Positions 29,810-36,979 of a stretch of 64,000 nucleotides of DNA are shown piece by piece. The translations under genes were made by a program, and so were the position numbers. This DNA is from Prado023 sp963714995 (GTDB taxonomy: Bacteria > Actinomycetota > Actinomycetes > S36-B12 > CAIYMF01). The notes under the pieces are model-generated. The model made no database searches. It was not told where the DNA came from and saw nothing but the letters and a program-made list of their open reading frames with translations. How positions within the stretch are numbered: position 1 is the stretch's first letter; every line of letters begins with the position of its first letter. The DNA lies in contig CAVQQP010000017.1 in NCBI GenBank assembly GCA_963714995.1, positions 248,001 through 312,000 of the forward strand, written 5' to 3'.

Positions 29810-30300
29810 GACTGGCCACCCCCCACGAGGAACACGAACCTGTACTTGCCGATCTGGACCTCGTCGCCGCCGGAGAGCGCCGTGGCGTCGATGCGCTCGC
29901 GGTTGACGTAGGTCCCGTTGAGGCTGCCCACATCGCGGCACTGCCAGCCCTGGGCATCGCGGATGAACTGCGCATGCCGGCGCGAGACCGTGACGTCGTC
30001 GAGGACGACATCGGAATCGTCGGAGCGCCCGACCGTGACCAGGTCGGAGTCCAGGACGAACGAGGTGCCCTCACTGGGACCGCGCCGGACGATCAGCATC
30101 GCGGTCCCGGCGGCCACCGACCCGACGCTGCCGGTGCTCAGGGTGCCCAGCGGTCCGGTCGCCGACACGGGGACATCGAGGTTCCCGGTGGACTGGACCT
30201 CGTCCTCGGCGCTGAGGTCCACCAGTGGCGCCCCGCAGTTGCTGCAGAACCGCGCGAGGTCGGACATCTCCTGGCCGCACCGCTGGCATGAACGCACCAC
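29806..30300 (-). CDS. zinc-ribbon FHA-domain protein (GarA/OdhI position)
   Basis: A 164-residue soluble protein. The N-terminus is a zinc ribbon with two CxxC pairs (CQRCG and CSNCG). After a Ser/Thr/Gly linker comes an FHA domain with VGRSDDSDVVLDD, SRRHAQF and GSLNGTYVN, so phosphothreonine binding should be intact. By position it corresponds to GarA/OdhI, which restrains 2-oxoglutarate dehydrogenase and other glutamate-linked enzymes when unphosphorylated. However, the ETTS phosphorylation motif of those proteins is not seen; the linker only offers STG and nearby Thr residues. A GTG start with GGAG just upstream is used. It is coupled to ftsR. Confidence 0.87.
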   Translation of the reverse strand: MVRSCQRCGQEMSDLARFCSNCGAPLVDLSAEDEVQSTGNLDVPVSATGPLGTLSTGSVGSVAAGTAMLIVRRGPSEGTSFVLDSDLVTVGRSDDSDVVLDDVTVSRRHAQFIRDAQGWQCRDVGSLNGTYVNRERIDATALSGGDEVQIGKYRFVFLVGGGQS

Positions 30301-30335
30301 GTCGTCTCCATCCTGACCCTGGATCCCCCACAGAA

Positions 30336-30358
30336 ACCTCTACCTGAGGTCTAGGTTC
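30336..30358. promoter_or_regulatory. MerR-type palindromic operator upstream of the FHA gene
   Basis: Inverted repeat with half site AACCTnnACCT on both sides of a single central base (18 paired positions). It lies 36-58 bases before the FHA-gene start, downstream of a possible TTGACC/TAGGTT promoter with a 19-base spacer, the spacing favoured by MerR activators. The ftsR product is an obvious candidate ligand protein. Confidence 0.6.
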
Positions 30359-30407
30359 ACCGCGGGGCAAACCTATCCGACCGGGGCAGGCCCGGGTCAA
30401 CCCCCCG

Positions 30408-30797
30408 CTAGGACAGTCCGTCGGCGTACTGGGCCGCCGTGAGCAGCGAGGACCACGCAGCGTCCGCATCGAGGGCCGTCGCGCATTCGACATCGACCAT
30501 CCAGCCCTCGCCGTACGGTTCGGCGTTGACCATCTCCGGGGAGTCCTCGAGCGCGGTGTTGACCTCGACGACCGTTCCGTCCAGCGGGGCATAGAGGTCG
30601 CTGACCGACTTGGTCGACTCCACCTCGCCGCACGGCTGCCCGGCCGTCAGGGTGCTGCCCACGGTCGGCAGCGCCACGTAGACGACGTCCCCGAGCGCGT
30701 CGGTCGCGAACGAGGTGATCCCGAAGCGCAGGACGGTCGGGCTCTCCCGGCGGATCCACTCATGCTCCTGGGTGTAGCGCAGGTCATCGGGGTACAT
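30408..30797 (-). CDS. gcvH: glycine cleavage system H protein
   Basis: Lipoyl carrier of the glycine cleavage system, 129 residues. The lipoylated lysine is in ESTKSVSDLYAP (Lys63), preceded by the usual YTQEHEWIR start region and GITSFATDALGDVVYV. GGAGG lies close before the ATG. It opens a run of genes shared with mycobacteria (FHA, ftsR, DUF151 downstream; DUF881 and sbp upstream). The partners gcvT and lpd are not in the window. Confidence 0.97.
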   Translation of the reverse strand: MYPDDLRYTQEHEWIRRESPTVLRFGITSFATDALGDVVYVALPTVGSTLTAGQPCGEVESTKSVSDLYAPLDGTVVEVNTALEDSPEMVNAEPYGEGWMVDVECATALDADAAWSSLLTAAQYADGLS

Positions 30798-30859
30798 CGG
30801 TCCTCCATCGGGCTGCGATCGGCTGGCAGGGGTGGTCCGGGTCGGGCTCCGCGGGGCAC

Positions 30860-31645
30860 TCAGCCCTGGTCCACCGGCTCAGCGTACTCGGGGGTGGTCA
30901 GCGGGACCGTCGAGGCGATCTCCACGGTGTCGAGCTGCTCCATCTCGAACAGCGCCCCGGCCGTCCGCACGGAGTCCGCCACCCCTCCGGGGATCTCCAT
31001 CGCGGTGGACAGGGTCCCAGGGTCGCCGATCGCCAGGATCGTGTACGGCGAGGGCCGCAGGTCTCCCGAGACCAGGATCGCCGGGGTACCGGTGTCCGGC
31101 GGGTTGCCGAACCAGGTGCTGACGACGATGCGGCGCTCGGCCACCTCGATGCTCTCGGCACCGGCGTCGCGCAGCTCCTGGACGGCGTCGAGGATCTCCG
31201 CCGCGTCGACGCCACCGTCGGGATCGCGGATCACGATCCGCACGCCCGGTCCGCGGACCTTCGTCGTGCCCGCGAGGACCTCCAGGGACTCCAGCCGGTT
31301 GCGTGCCTGCAGCAGGGCTGCGGCGTCGCTGCCCGAGGTCAGTGAGGCGATCTCCGCAGCCAGGCGGCGCCGCTCCTGGTCGAGCCGGTCGTTCTCGGCG
31401 TCGAGGCTGTCGAGGATCTGGACCAGCTCGTCGGGCCGGGCGTTGGCCAGGGCGTCGTCGCCCTCCTGGGCGATGGCACCGGCGACCACCATCCAGCCGA
31501 GCACGGCGAACAGCGCCCCGCCGATGAGGCTCGCAGGACCGCTCCAGCGCCAGAGCGACGACTGGTGGTAGTCGCCGTCGGGCTCGTCCGGGTTGGGCGC
31601 AGGCGCCGCCGGTCCGATCGCGCGGTCCCTCTCCTCGCTGTCCAT
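30860..31645 (-). CDS. DUF881 membrane protein (first copy)
   Basis: A 261-residue protein with one membrane helix (about residues 37-59, ASLIGGALFAVLGWMVVAGA), a coiled coil (about 75-120) and a DUF881 domain containing VRGPGVRIVIRDPDGGVDAAEILDAVQELRDAGAESI-type sequence, read here only in part: GPGVRIVIRD and AVQELRDAGAESIEV. The function is not established; the domain is related to sporulation and division proteins of Gram-positives. GAAGG 7 bases upstream favours the ATG at 31645. It follows sbp by 2 bases, and a second DUF881 gene lies on the other side of sbp. Confidence 0.87.
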   Translation of the reverse strand: MDSEERDRAIGPAAPAPNPDEPDGDYHQSSLWRWSGPASLIGGALFAVLGWMVVAGAIAQEGDDALANARPDELVQILDSLDAENDRLDQERRRLAAEIASLTSGSDAAALLQARNRLESLEVLAGTTKVRGPGVRIVIRDPDGGVDAAEILDAVQELRDAGAESIEVAERRIVVSTWFGNPPDTGTPAILVSGDLRPSPYTILAIGDPGTLSTAMEIPGGVADSVRTAGALFEMEQLDTVEIASTVPLTTPEYAEPVDQG

Positions 31646-31647
31646 GC

Positions 31648-31980
31648 TCACGCCTTCAGGATGTGCCGACGGATCGCGGCGGCGTTGGCGAAGATGCGCA
31701 TCGTCAGCACGACCACCACCCCGGTGGACATCTGGCTGCCCACGCCGAGCAGGTCCCCGATCCACACGATGAACGCGGCGACGAGCACGTTGCTCAGGAA
31801 GGAGATCACGAACACCCGGTCCCGGAACACCCCGTCGAGCAGGGCCCTGATCGCACCCACCACGGCATCGAGGGCGGCGATGACCGCGATCGGCAGGTAC
31901 GGCTCGAACCAGACGGGCACCGTGGGCTCGAGGATGAGACCGGCCACCACCCCGATGACCAGACCGATGAGTGCGATCAT
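31648..31980 (-). CDS. sbp: small basic protein, DUF1290 (Sbp)
   Basis: A 110-residue membrane protein with three helices (MIALIGLVIGVVAGLIL, LPIAVIAALDAVVGAIRAL, ISFLSNVLVAAFIVWIG). Matches the small basic protein family found next to division genes in Bacillus and next to DUF881 genes in actinobacteria (Rv1824). Biochemical role unknown. It overlaps the preceding DUF881 gene by one base (TGATG). Confidence 0.9.
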   Translation of the reverse strand: MIALIGLVIGVVAGLILEPTVPVWFEPYLPIAVIAALDAVVGAIRALLDGVFRDRVFVISFLSNVLVAAFIVWIGDLLGVGSQMSTGVVVVLTMRIFANAAAIRRHILKA

Positions 31981-32853
31981 CAGCCATTCCCCCCCTCGGA
32001 TCCGACGACCTCAGCCTCCGACGGGAGCGGCGAGGTCGCGGACCGCAGAATCAGACTGTCGACGGACGACGTCTCCAAGCCTATGCCGAACTGCTGGGAG
32101 ACACTCGCCAGCTCCTCGGCGTCCGGGGTGCCCTGGAAGAGCTCGGCGAGGTTCGGCGGGCCGATCGCCTCCACCCGGTAGGGGGGCTTCAGCGGGCGGT
32201 AGTTGACCAGGATGGCCCCCGCTGCCGAGCGGATCGCGGACTGTGCGGTCAGCCTCTGGTCGTTGACGGCGATGGCCTCGGCCCCGGCCGACCACAATCC
32301 GTTCACGGCTCGCTGGATGTCGCTGTCGAGCACCCGCTCGACGTCCGTACCCTGCTCCCCCTCCTCGACCGGGGCGTCGGTGAGGACGACCACGGCCCCC
32401 GGGCCCTGGACCGGGGCGTAGCCGGTGGCGAGCTCCAGCGCCTGGATCTCGCTGGCCAGCTGGAGGCCCTCCACCGTCACCTCCAGGTTGTCCTCGCGGG
32501 CCGCAGCCAGTTCCTGACGGCTGTGCGATCACCTGCTGGGACAGCTCCTCGTTGCGGGCCTCCGCCGCCACGATCCGCTCGGCCAGGGCCGTGCGCTGAT
32601 CGTTGACGACAGGGTCGTTGAGGATGCGCTCGGAGATGCCCAGGGCCAGGACGAAGCCGGCGAGGGCGAGGGCGACGGCTGCCACCAGGACCCGCTGGCG
32701 GCGCGACCCCGCCGGCACCTGCTCGGGCACGCCGGCGTAGTCGCTCGCGACCGACGCGCTGGTGATCTGGTCGATCAGGTTCTGCCGCTCCCGCGCACTC
32801 GGTCCGCGCCGGTCGGTCCCCGGTGCTGGCGCGCCGGTCGTCGGGGAGGACAT
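31980..32853 (-). CDS. DUF881 membrane protein (second copy), frame broken once
   Basis: Paralogue of the first DUF881 gene, about 290 residues when repaired. Proline-rich cytoplasmic start, membrane helix VLVAAVALALAGFVLALGI, coiled coil (RIVAAEARNEELSQQVIA) and DUF881 domain with GPGAVVVLTDAPV, VNGLWSAGAEAIAVNDQRL and PYRVEAIG. The frame changes near 32519-32521, where QQVIAQ should continue as RQELAAAREDN; removing one base restores 291 codons. The ATG overlaps the stop of the sugar nucleotidyltransferase gene by one base. Together with sbp and the first copy it forms the conserved DUF881-sbp-DUF881 trio. Confidence 0.83.
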
Positions 32854-35351
32854 CACGCCGCCCCGGACTCGATGACCGCGTGCCACTCGCGCAGCAGGCT
32901 GTCAGCCTGTTCCTTCGATGCAGCCTCCGACCAGAGCCTGATGACCGCCTCCGACTGATCGGGGACCGCCAGGACCCAGCTGCCATCGGACTCCCGGATC
33001 CGCACCCCCTCGGCAGTGTCGACCGCGCGCTCCCCCGCGGCCTCCACGAGGGTGCGCATGACCACCCCCCGCCGGGCCCACGCAGTGGGCACCGCAGCGC
33101 GGGACATGTACACCTGCGGGATGCGCCGGTCGATCGCCGACAGGGTCAGCTTCGTCCGGGCCACCATCCCCACCAGCCGCACGAACGCGGCCAGCCCGTC
33201 CACGTTGGGACCCATCTCCGGGACGATGAAGCCACCGCTGCCGTCCCCAGCGAAGATGAGGTCCGGGGTGACCCGCGCCTGGGCGGACAGTGCGGCCGTG
33301 GATGATCCGGTCCAGACCACGCCGACGCCGTGATAGCTGGTGACCTCCTCGGCGACGCGCGTGGTGTGGGCGGGCAGGGCGATCACCCCGCTGCGGCGCT
33401 CGGCCGCCACCAGGTCCAGCATCACCAGCAGGGCTCGTCCATGGTCGAAGGGCCGACCGGTCTCATCCACCATGGACAGCCGCTCACCGGTCGGGTCGAA
33501 GCGCACGCCGAGGTCCGAGCGCGAGGACGACACGAGATCGGCCAGCCGGGCCATCGCCGCGTGGTAGGTGGGACCCGTGGACGTGGGGGCTTCCTCGTCC
33601 AGGCGGTTGTTGACCGTCAGCACGCTCACGGGCAGTGCGGACAGCAGTCGTGGGAGCACGAGCGCGGCCGGGCCGGCACCGGTGTCGACCACCACCTTGA
33701 GGCCCGACTCGGCCACCCCCGAGGTGTCGATCGAGCCGGCGACCTGCGCGGCGTACTCATCAACCGAGCGGTGGGGCGTGTGGATGTCGCCGATCTCCCC
33801 GGGGAACGCCCGTCGGAAGTCCCGGCGCACGAGGATCCGCTCCAGCCGCTGACGCTCCGGAACCGAGAGGTCTGAGCCGCTCCGGTCCAGCAGGAGCAGG
33901 TCCAGGCTCTCGGGGACCCCGAGTGTCGTGCGCAGATAGACCCCGCCCTGCGCCGCCCGTGCCGTGTCTGCCCGGACGACCGGCAGCGGGGTGATCCGCA
34001 GGTCGCGCACGTTCAGCCCCGCGGCGGTCAGCGAACCTGCCAGGCAGCGGTTCATCGCCCGGGCCGCACGCGAGTGGTCCCGACCGACCGTCACCGTCGA
34101 CCCCTTGGGCAGCAGGGCGGCATAGGCGGCGGCCAGGCGGACCACCATCTCGGGCGTGATGTCGAGGTTGACGATCCCGCTCACGCCCCGGGGCCCGAAC
34201 AGCGAGCGATGGGCCTGGGCCTCCCAGATCACGTTGTCGCTGATGATCGCACCGGCCTCGATCTCCTTGGCCGAGTACACGTGGACCCCCGGGCTGATCT
34301 GCACCTCCTCGCCCAGCACGCACTGGTCGGCGATCACCGCGCCGGCCCCGATGTGCACCCGGGCCCGGATCTCGCACGAGCGCCCGATGAGCGCCGAGGT
34401 GACCTCCGAGCCGGCGTCGACGTAGACGCTGGTGTCCAGCACGGAGCCCACGACCCGCGCTCCCCGGCGCAGGACGACATTGCTGCCCAGGACCGTCCCC
34501 GGCCCCACCACGCAGTCGGTCTCCACGCGCGCATGGGCACCCACGAAGCACGGGGACTCCAGCCGTGCCCCCGGGTCGACCACCGCCCCCTCGCCGAGCC
34601 AGACCTGGGGGGCGACCTCGAAGCCGCTGACATGGGTGTCCACGCGACCGCGCAGGACGTCTCCCTGGACCGACAGGTAGCTGGCGATCGTGCCGACGTC
34701 CTCCCAGTAGCCCTCGGTCACGTACCCGTAGATCGCCTCGCCGGAGGCGATCAGCTTCGGGAAGATGTCCGCCGACCAGTCGACCTTCGTGTCGGCCGGG
34801 ACGAGGTCCAGGACCTCCGGGGCCATGACGTAGATCCCCGTGTTCACGGTGTCGGAGAACACCTCACCCCACGTGGGCTTCTCGATGAAGCGCTCGATCC
34901 GTCCGTCCTCGGCGGTGATCACGTTGCCGAACTCGATCACGTTGGGCTTGCGGGCCAGGGCGACCGTGACCATGGCCCCGGTCTGATGGTGGAACGCCAC
35001 GAGCGCCGTGAGATCGATGTCGCTCAGGGCATCGCCGGAGACCACCAGGAACGGCTCGCCCGCCAGGCCCTGCTCGGCGTTCTTCACGCTGCCGGCAGTC
35101 CCCAGCGGCATCGACTCCGTGGCGTAGGACAGCCGCACGCCGTACTCGTCGCCGTCGCCGAAGTAGGAGCGGATGCTCGCGGCCAGGTACTGCACCGTCA
35201 CGACCGCCTGCTCGATCCCATGCCGGTTCAGCAGGCGCAGGACATGGCCCATGATCGGCTCGCCGACGACGGGCAGCAGCGGCTTCGGCACGTTCGTGGT
35301 CAGGGGGCGCAGGCGGGTGCCCTCGCCGCCAGCCATGACGACGGCGCGCAT
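32853..35351 (-). CDS. mannose-1-phosphate guanylyltransferase-like protein fused to a phosphomannomutase-like domain
   Basis: An 832-residue fusion. Residues 1-235 form a nucleotidyltransferase domain (MAGGEGTRLRPLT, FLVVSGDALSDIDL, VNTGIYVM); about 245-380 are left-handed beta-helix repeats; the rest resembles phosphomannomutase/phosphoglucomutase domains. In the mutase part the catalytic TASHNP-type serine loop is not found (LRTTLGVPESLDL occupies the place) and the metal loop reads FDPTGERL instead of DGDADR, so it is probably not a mutase. Likely makes or regulates GDP-mannose, or another NDP-sugar, for PIM and glycoconjugates. Start at 35351; TGATG overlap with the DUF881 gene. Confidence 0.83.
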   Translation of the reverse strand: MRAVVMAGGEGTRLRPLTTNVPKPLLPVVGEPIMGHVLRLLNRHGIEQAVVTVQYLAASIRSYFGDGDEYGVRLSYATESMPLGTAGSVKNAEQGLAGEPFLVVSGDALSDIDLTALVAFHHQTGAMVTVALARKPNVIEFGNVITAEDGRIERFIEKPTWGEVFSDTVNTGIYVMAPEVLDLVPADTKVDWSADIFPKLIASGEAIYGYVTEGYWEDVGTIASYLSVQGDVLRGRVDTHVSGFEVAPQVWLGEGAVVDPGARLESPCFVGAHARVETDCVVGPGTVLGSNVVLRRGARVVGSVLDTSVYVDAGSEVTSALIGRSCEIRARVHIGAGAVIADQCVLGEEVQISPGVHVYSAKEIEAGAIISDNVIWEAQAHRSLFGPRGVSGIVNLDITPEMVVRLAAAYAALLPKGSTVTVGRDHSRAARAMNRCLAGSLTAAGLNVRDLRITPLPVVRADTARAAQGGVYLRTTLGVPESLDLLLLDRSGSDLSVPERQRLERILVRRDFRRAFPGEIGDIHTPHRSVDEYAAQVAGSIDTSGVAESGLKVVVDTGAGPAALVLPRLLSALPVSVLTVNNRLDEEAPTSTGPTYHAAMARLADLVSSSRSDLGVRFDPTGERLSMVDETGRPFDHGRALLVMLDLVAAERRSGVIALPAHTTRVAEEVTSYHGVGVVWTGSSTAALSAQARVTPDLIFAGDGSGGFIVPEMGPNVDGLAAFVRLVGMVARTKLTLSAIDRRIPQVYMSRAAVPTAWARRGVVMRTLVEAAGERAVDTAEGVRIRESDGSWVLAVPDQSEAVIRLWSEAASKEQADSLLREWHAVIESGAA

Positions 35352-35354
35352 GCG

Positions 35355-35957
35355 CTAGGCCGCCGCGGGGGTGGACAGCTGCGAGAGCACGTCGCGCGTC
35401 TGACGGATGTACAGCAGGCCGCTGTACAGGTACAGCCCGGTGCCCCACAGGGCGAACGCCCAGCCGGCGACACGCGCCAGCTGCTCGAGGGCCGACTGCG
35501 CATCGACCCCCCAGAGCAGCAGGGGGAACGAGAGCATCAGGTTGAAGGTGGCCGCCTTGCCGATGAAGTTGACCGGGAGCCCGGTGATGCCCCGGCCCTT
35601 GAGCCGCCCCATCTCCACCGTGAGCACGACATCACGGATCACCAGCAGTGCCACGAACCACAGCGGGACCACATCCCGGATGAGGAAGACCACCAGGACG
35701 GTGACCGTGGACAGCCGGTCGGCGATGGGATCCAGCAGCTGGCCGAGGCGGGTCACCTGGTTCCAGCGCCGAGCCAGCATGCCGTCGAAGTAGTCGGTGA
35801 TCCCCCCGACGGCCAGGACCACGGCAGCAGCGGCGTCCTGCTCGGGCACCAGCGCCAACCAGGCGAACAGGGGGATCGTCAGCAGGCGGATGCCGCTGAG
35901 CAGGTTGGGCACGGTCCAGACAAGGTCGGTCCGGACCGCCGGCTCCTGCACGCGCAT
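35355..35957 (-). CDS. CDP-alcohol phosphatidyltransferase (PgsA2-like)
   Basis: An integral membrane phospholipid-head-group transferase of about 200 residues. The family signature is complete: DYFDGMLARR, then GQLLDPIADRL. Order and neighbours equal mycobacterial pgsA2 (Rv1822), whose product is commonly named phosphatidylglycerophosphate or cardiolipin synthase; the substrate cannot be told here. Start at MRVQEP (35957) or 12 bases further upstream (ATG at 35969, with GAGGTGG very close); both fit the promoter at 35989-36016. It ends 3 bases before the nucleotidyltransferase start. Confidence 0.87.
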   Translation of the reverse strand: MRVQEPAVRTDLVWTVPNLLSGIRLLTIPLFAWLALVPEQDAAAAVVLAVGGITDYFDGMLARRWNQVTRLGQLLDPIADRLSTVTVLVVFLIRDVVPLWFVALLVIRDVVLTVEMGRLKGRGITGLPVNFIGKAATFNLMLSFPLLLWGVDAQSALEQLARVAGWAFALWGTGLYLYSGLLYIRQTRDVLSQLSTPAAA

Positions 35958-35988
35958 GGCTCGCCCCATCCACCTCGATGCTGGACGA

Positions 35989-36016
35989 AGCCTACCCCGA
36001 ACGGGCCACGGGTCAC
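35989..36016 (-). promoter_or_regulatory. promoter of pgsA2-like gene
   Basis: On the minus strand GTGACC (36011-36016), a 16-base spacer and TAGGCT (35989-35994) lie 20-47 bases before the start codon. This probably drives the pgsA2-nucleotidyltransferase-DUF881-sbp chain. Confidence 0.5.
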
Positions 36017-36361
36017 CCCGGAGCGACGGGGCTCCGCACCGAACCACCGACGGTCCGGGCGGCGAACCCGTGTCCCTGTTCTGGGACATGGCCTGGGCCG
36101 ATCGACCCGGGATCCAGCAGGCGGAGCATGGTTGGCTGACCCCTGAGAGTTCATCGTTCGGGACCGGTTGGCCCCGACCTGGTGCCCGCGGCGGGGTGGC
36201 ACCGCGTCGGGATCACTCGGACTGCCCCCGGCCGCCATCGCGGCCGGGACGGGGCGTAGAGTGCTTGCGCGACCCCGTCATTGCATCCCCCGTCGATGAC
36301 GGGGTCGCCCCACGCCCCGCCCCGACCGCTCGGCACCGCTCGTGGCGGGCATTTCGCGGGA
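36017..36361. other. 345-base non-coding gap
   Basis: Between the pgsA2 promoter and the response regulator. Apart from the 36271-36306 hairpin I see no gene, RNA or repeat here. Confidence 0.6.
36271..36306 (-). terminator. hairpin terminator of the two-component operon
   Basis: GACCCCGTCAT (36271-36281) and ATGACGGGGTC (36296-36306) form a perfect 11-bp stem with a 14-base loop, 56 bases after the response regulator stop. No U-tract. Confidence 0.7.
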
Positions 36362-36979
36362 CTACTCGCGGATCAGGCCGTCGCGCAGGGCCTCGCGGTA
36401 GAGGTCCACCCTGCTGGAGGTGTTCCGCCCGACACTCGCGTACTTCGCCCTCGCCCGCTTCAGGTGCGTGGCCGCCGTGCCCGGGCTGATGCCGATGATG
36501 CGTGCGACGCTGTCCAGCTTCATCCCCGATGCGTAGAGGGTCAGCACCCGCTCCTGGACCTCCGACAGCGCCGGGCGCCGAGGACCGGACAGCACGAGTG
36601 CCGCCACCTCGGGACTCGTCCACGTCCCATCGGCCATCACCTCGAGGATCGCCTGCACCAGGGTCGCGGGAGGCTCACGCTTGCTCACGAATCCCGAGAC
36701 GCCGACGTCCAGCATCGCCCTGACGGAGCGCTCGTCGGCGAGTGCCGACACCACCAGCACCCGGCATCCTGCCGCCTGGATGCGACCGGCCAGCTCCGGA
36801 TCCGCGACCGACCCGCCCAGGTCGAGGTCGAGCAGCAGGACGTCGGGGAGCGGGACCAGGTCCAGGATCGCCGTCGGGTCGGACCCCTCGTGCACGACGG
36901 TCGCGCCGAGCTCGCGCACCACCACGTCGGCCAGACCGCTGCGGACCAGCGCATGGTCATCGATGATCGCGATCCTCAT
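36362..36979 (-). CDS. LuxR/NarL-type response regulator
   Basis: A 205-residue response regulator. Receiver domain with acidic pocket IIDDHALVRSG (Asp7/Asp8), phosphoacceptor in DVLLLDLDLGG (Asp51 or Asp53) and VVSALADERSVRAML; C-terminal LuxR-type helix-turn-helix in LSEVQERVLTLYASG, IIGISPGTAATHLKRARAKY. It should be phosphorylated by the adjacent kinase, whose stop overlaps its ATG (ATGA). Target genes are not known; a NAD(P)-binding protein lies upstream. Confidence 0.9.
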   Translation of the reverse strand: MRIAIIDDHALVRSGLADVVVRELGATVVHEGSDPTAILDLVPLPDVLLLDLDLGGSVADPELAGRIQAAGCRVLVVSALADERSVRAMLDVGVSGFVSKREPPATLVQAILEVMADGTWTSPEVAALVLSGPRRPALSEVQERVLTLYASGMKLDSVARIIGISPGTAATHLKRARAKYASVGRNTSSRVDLYREALRDGLIRE

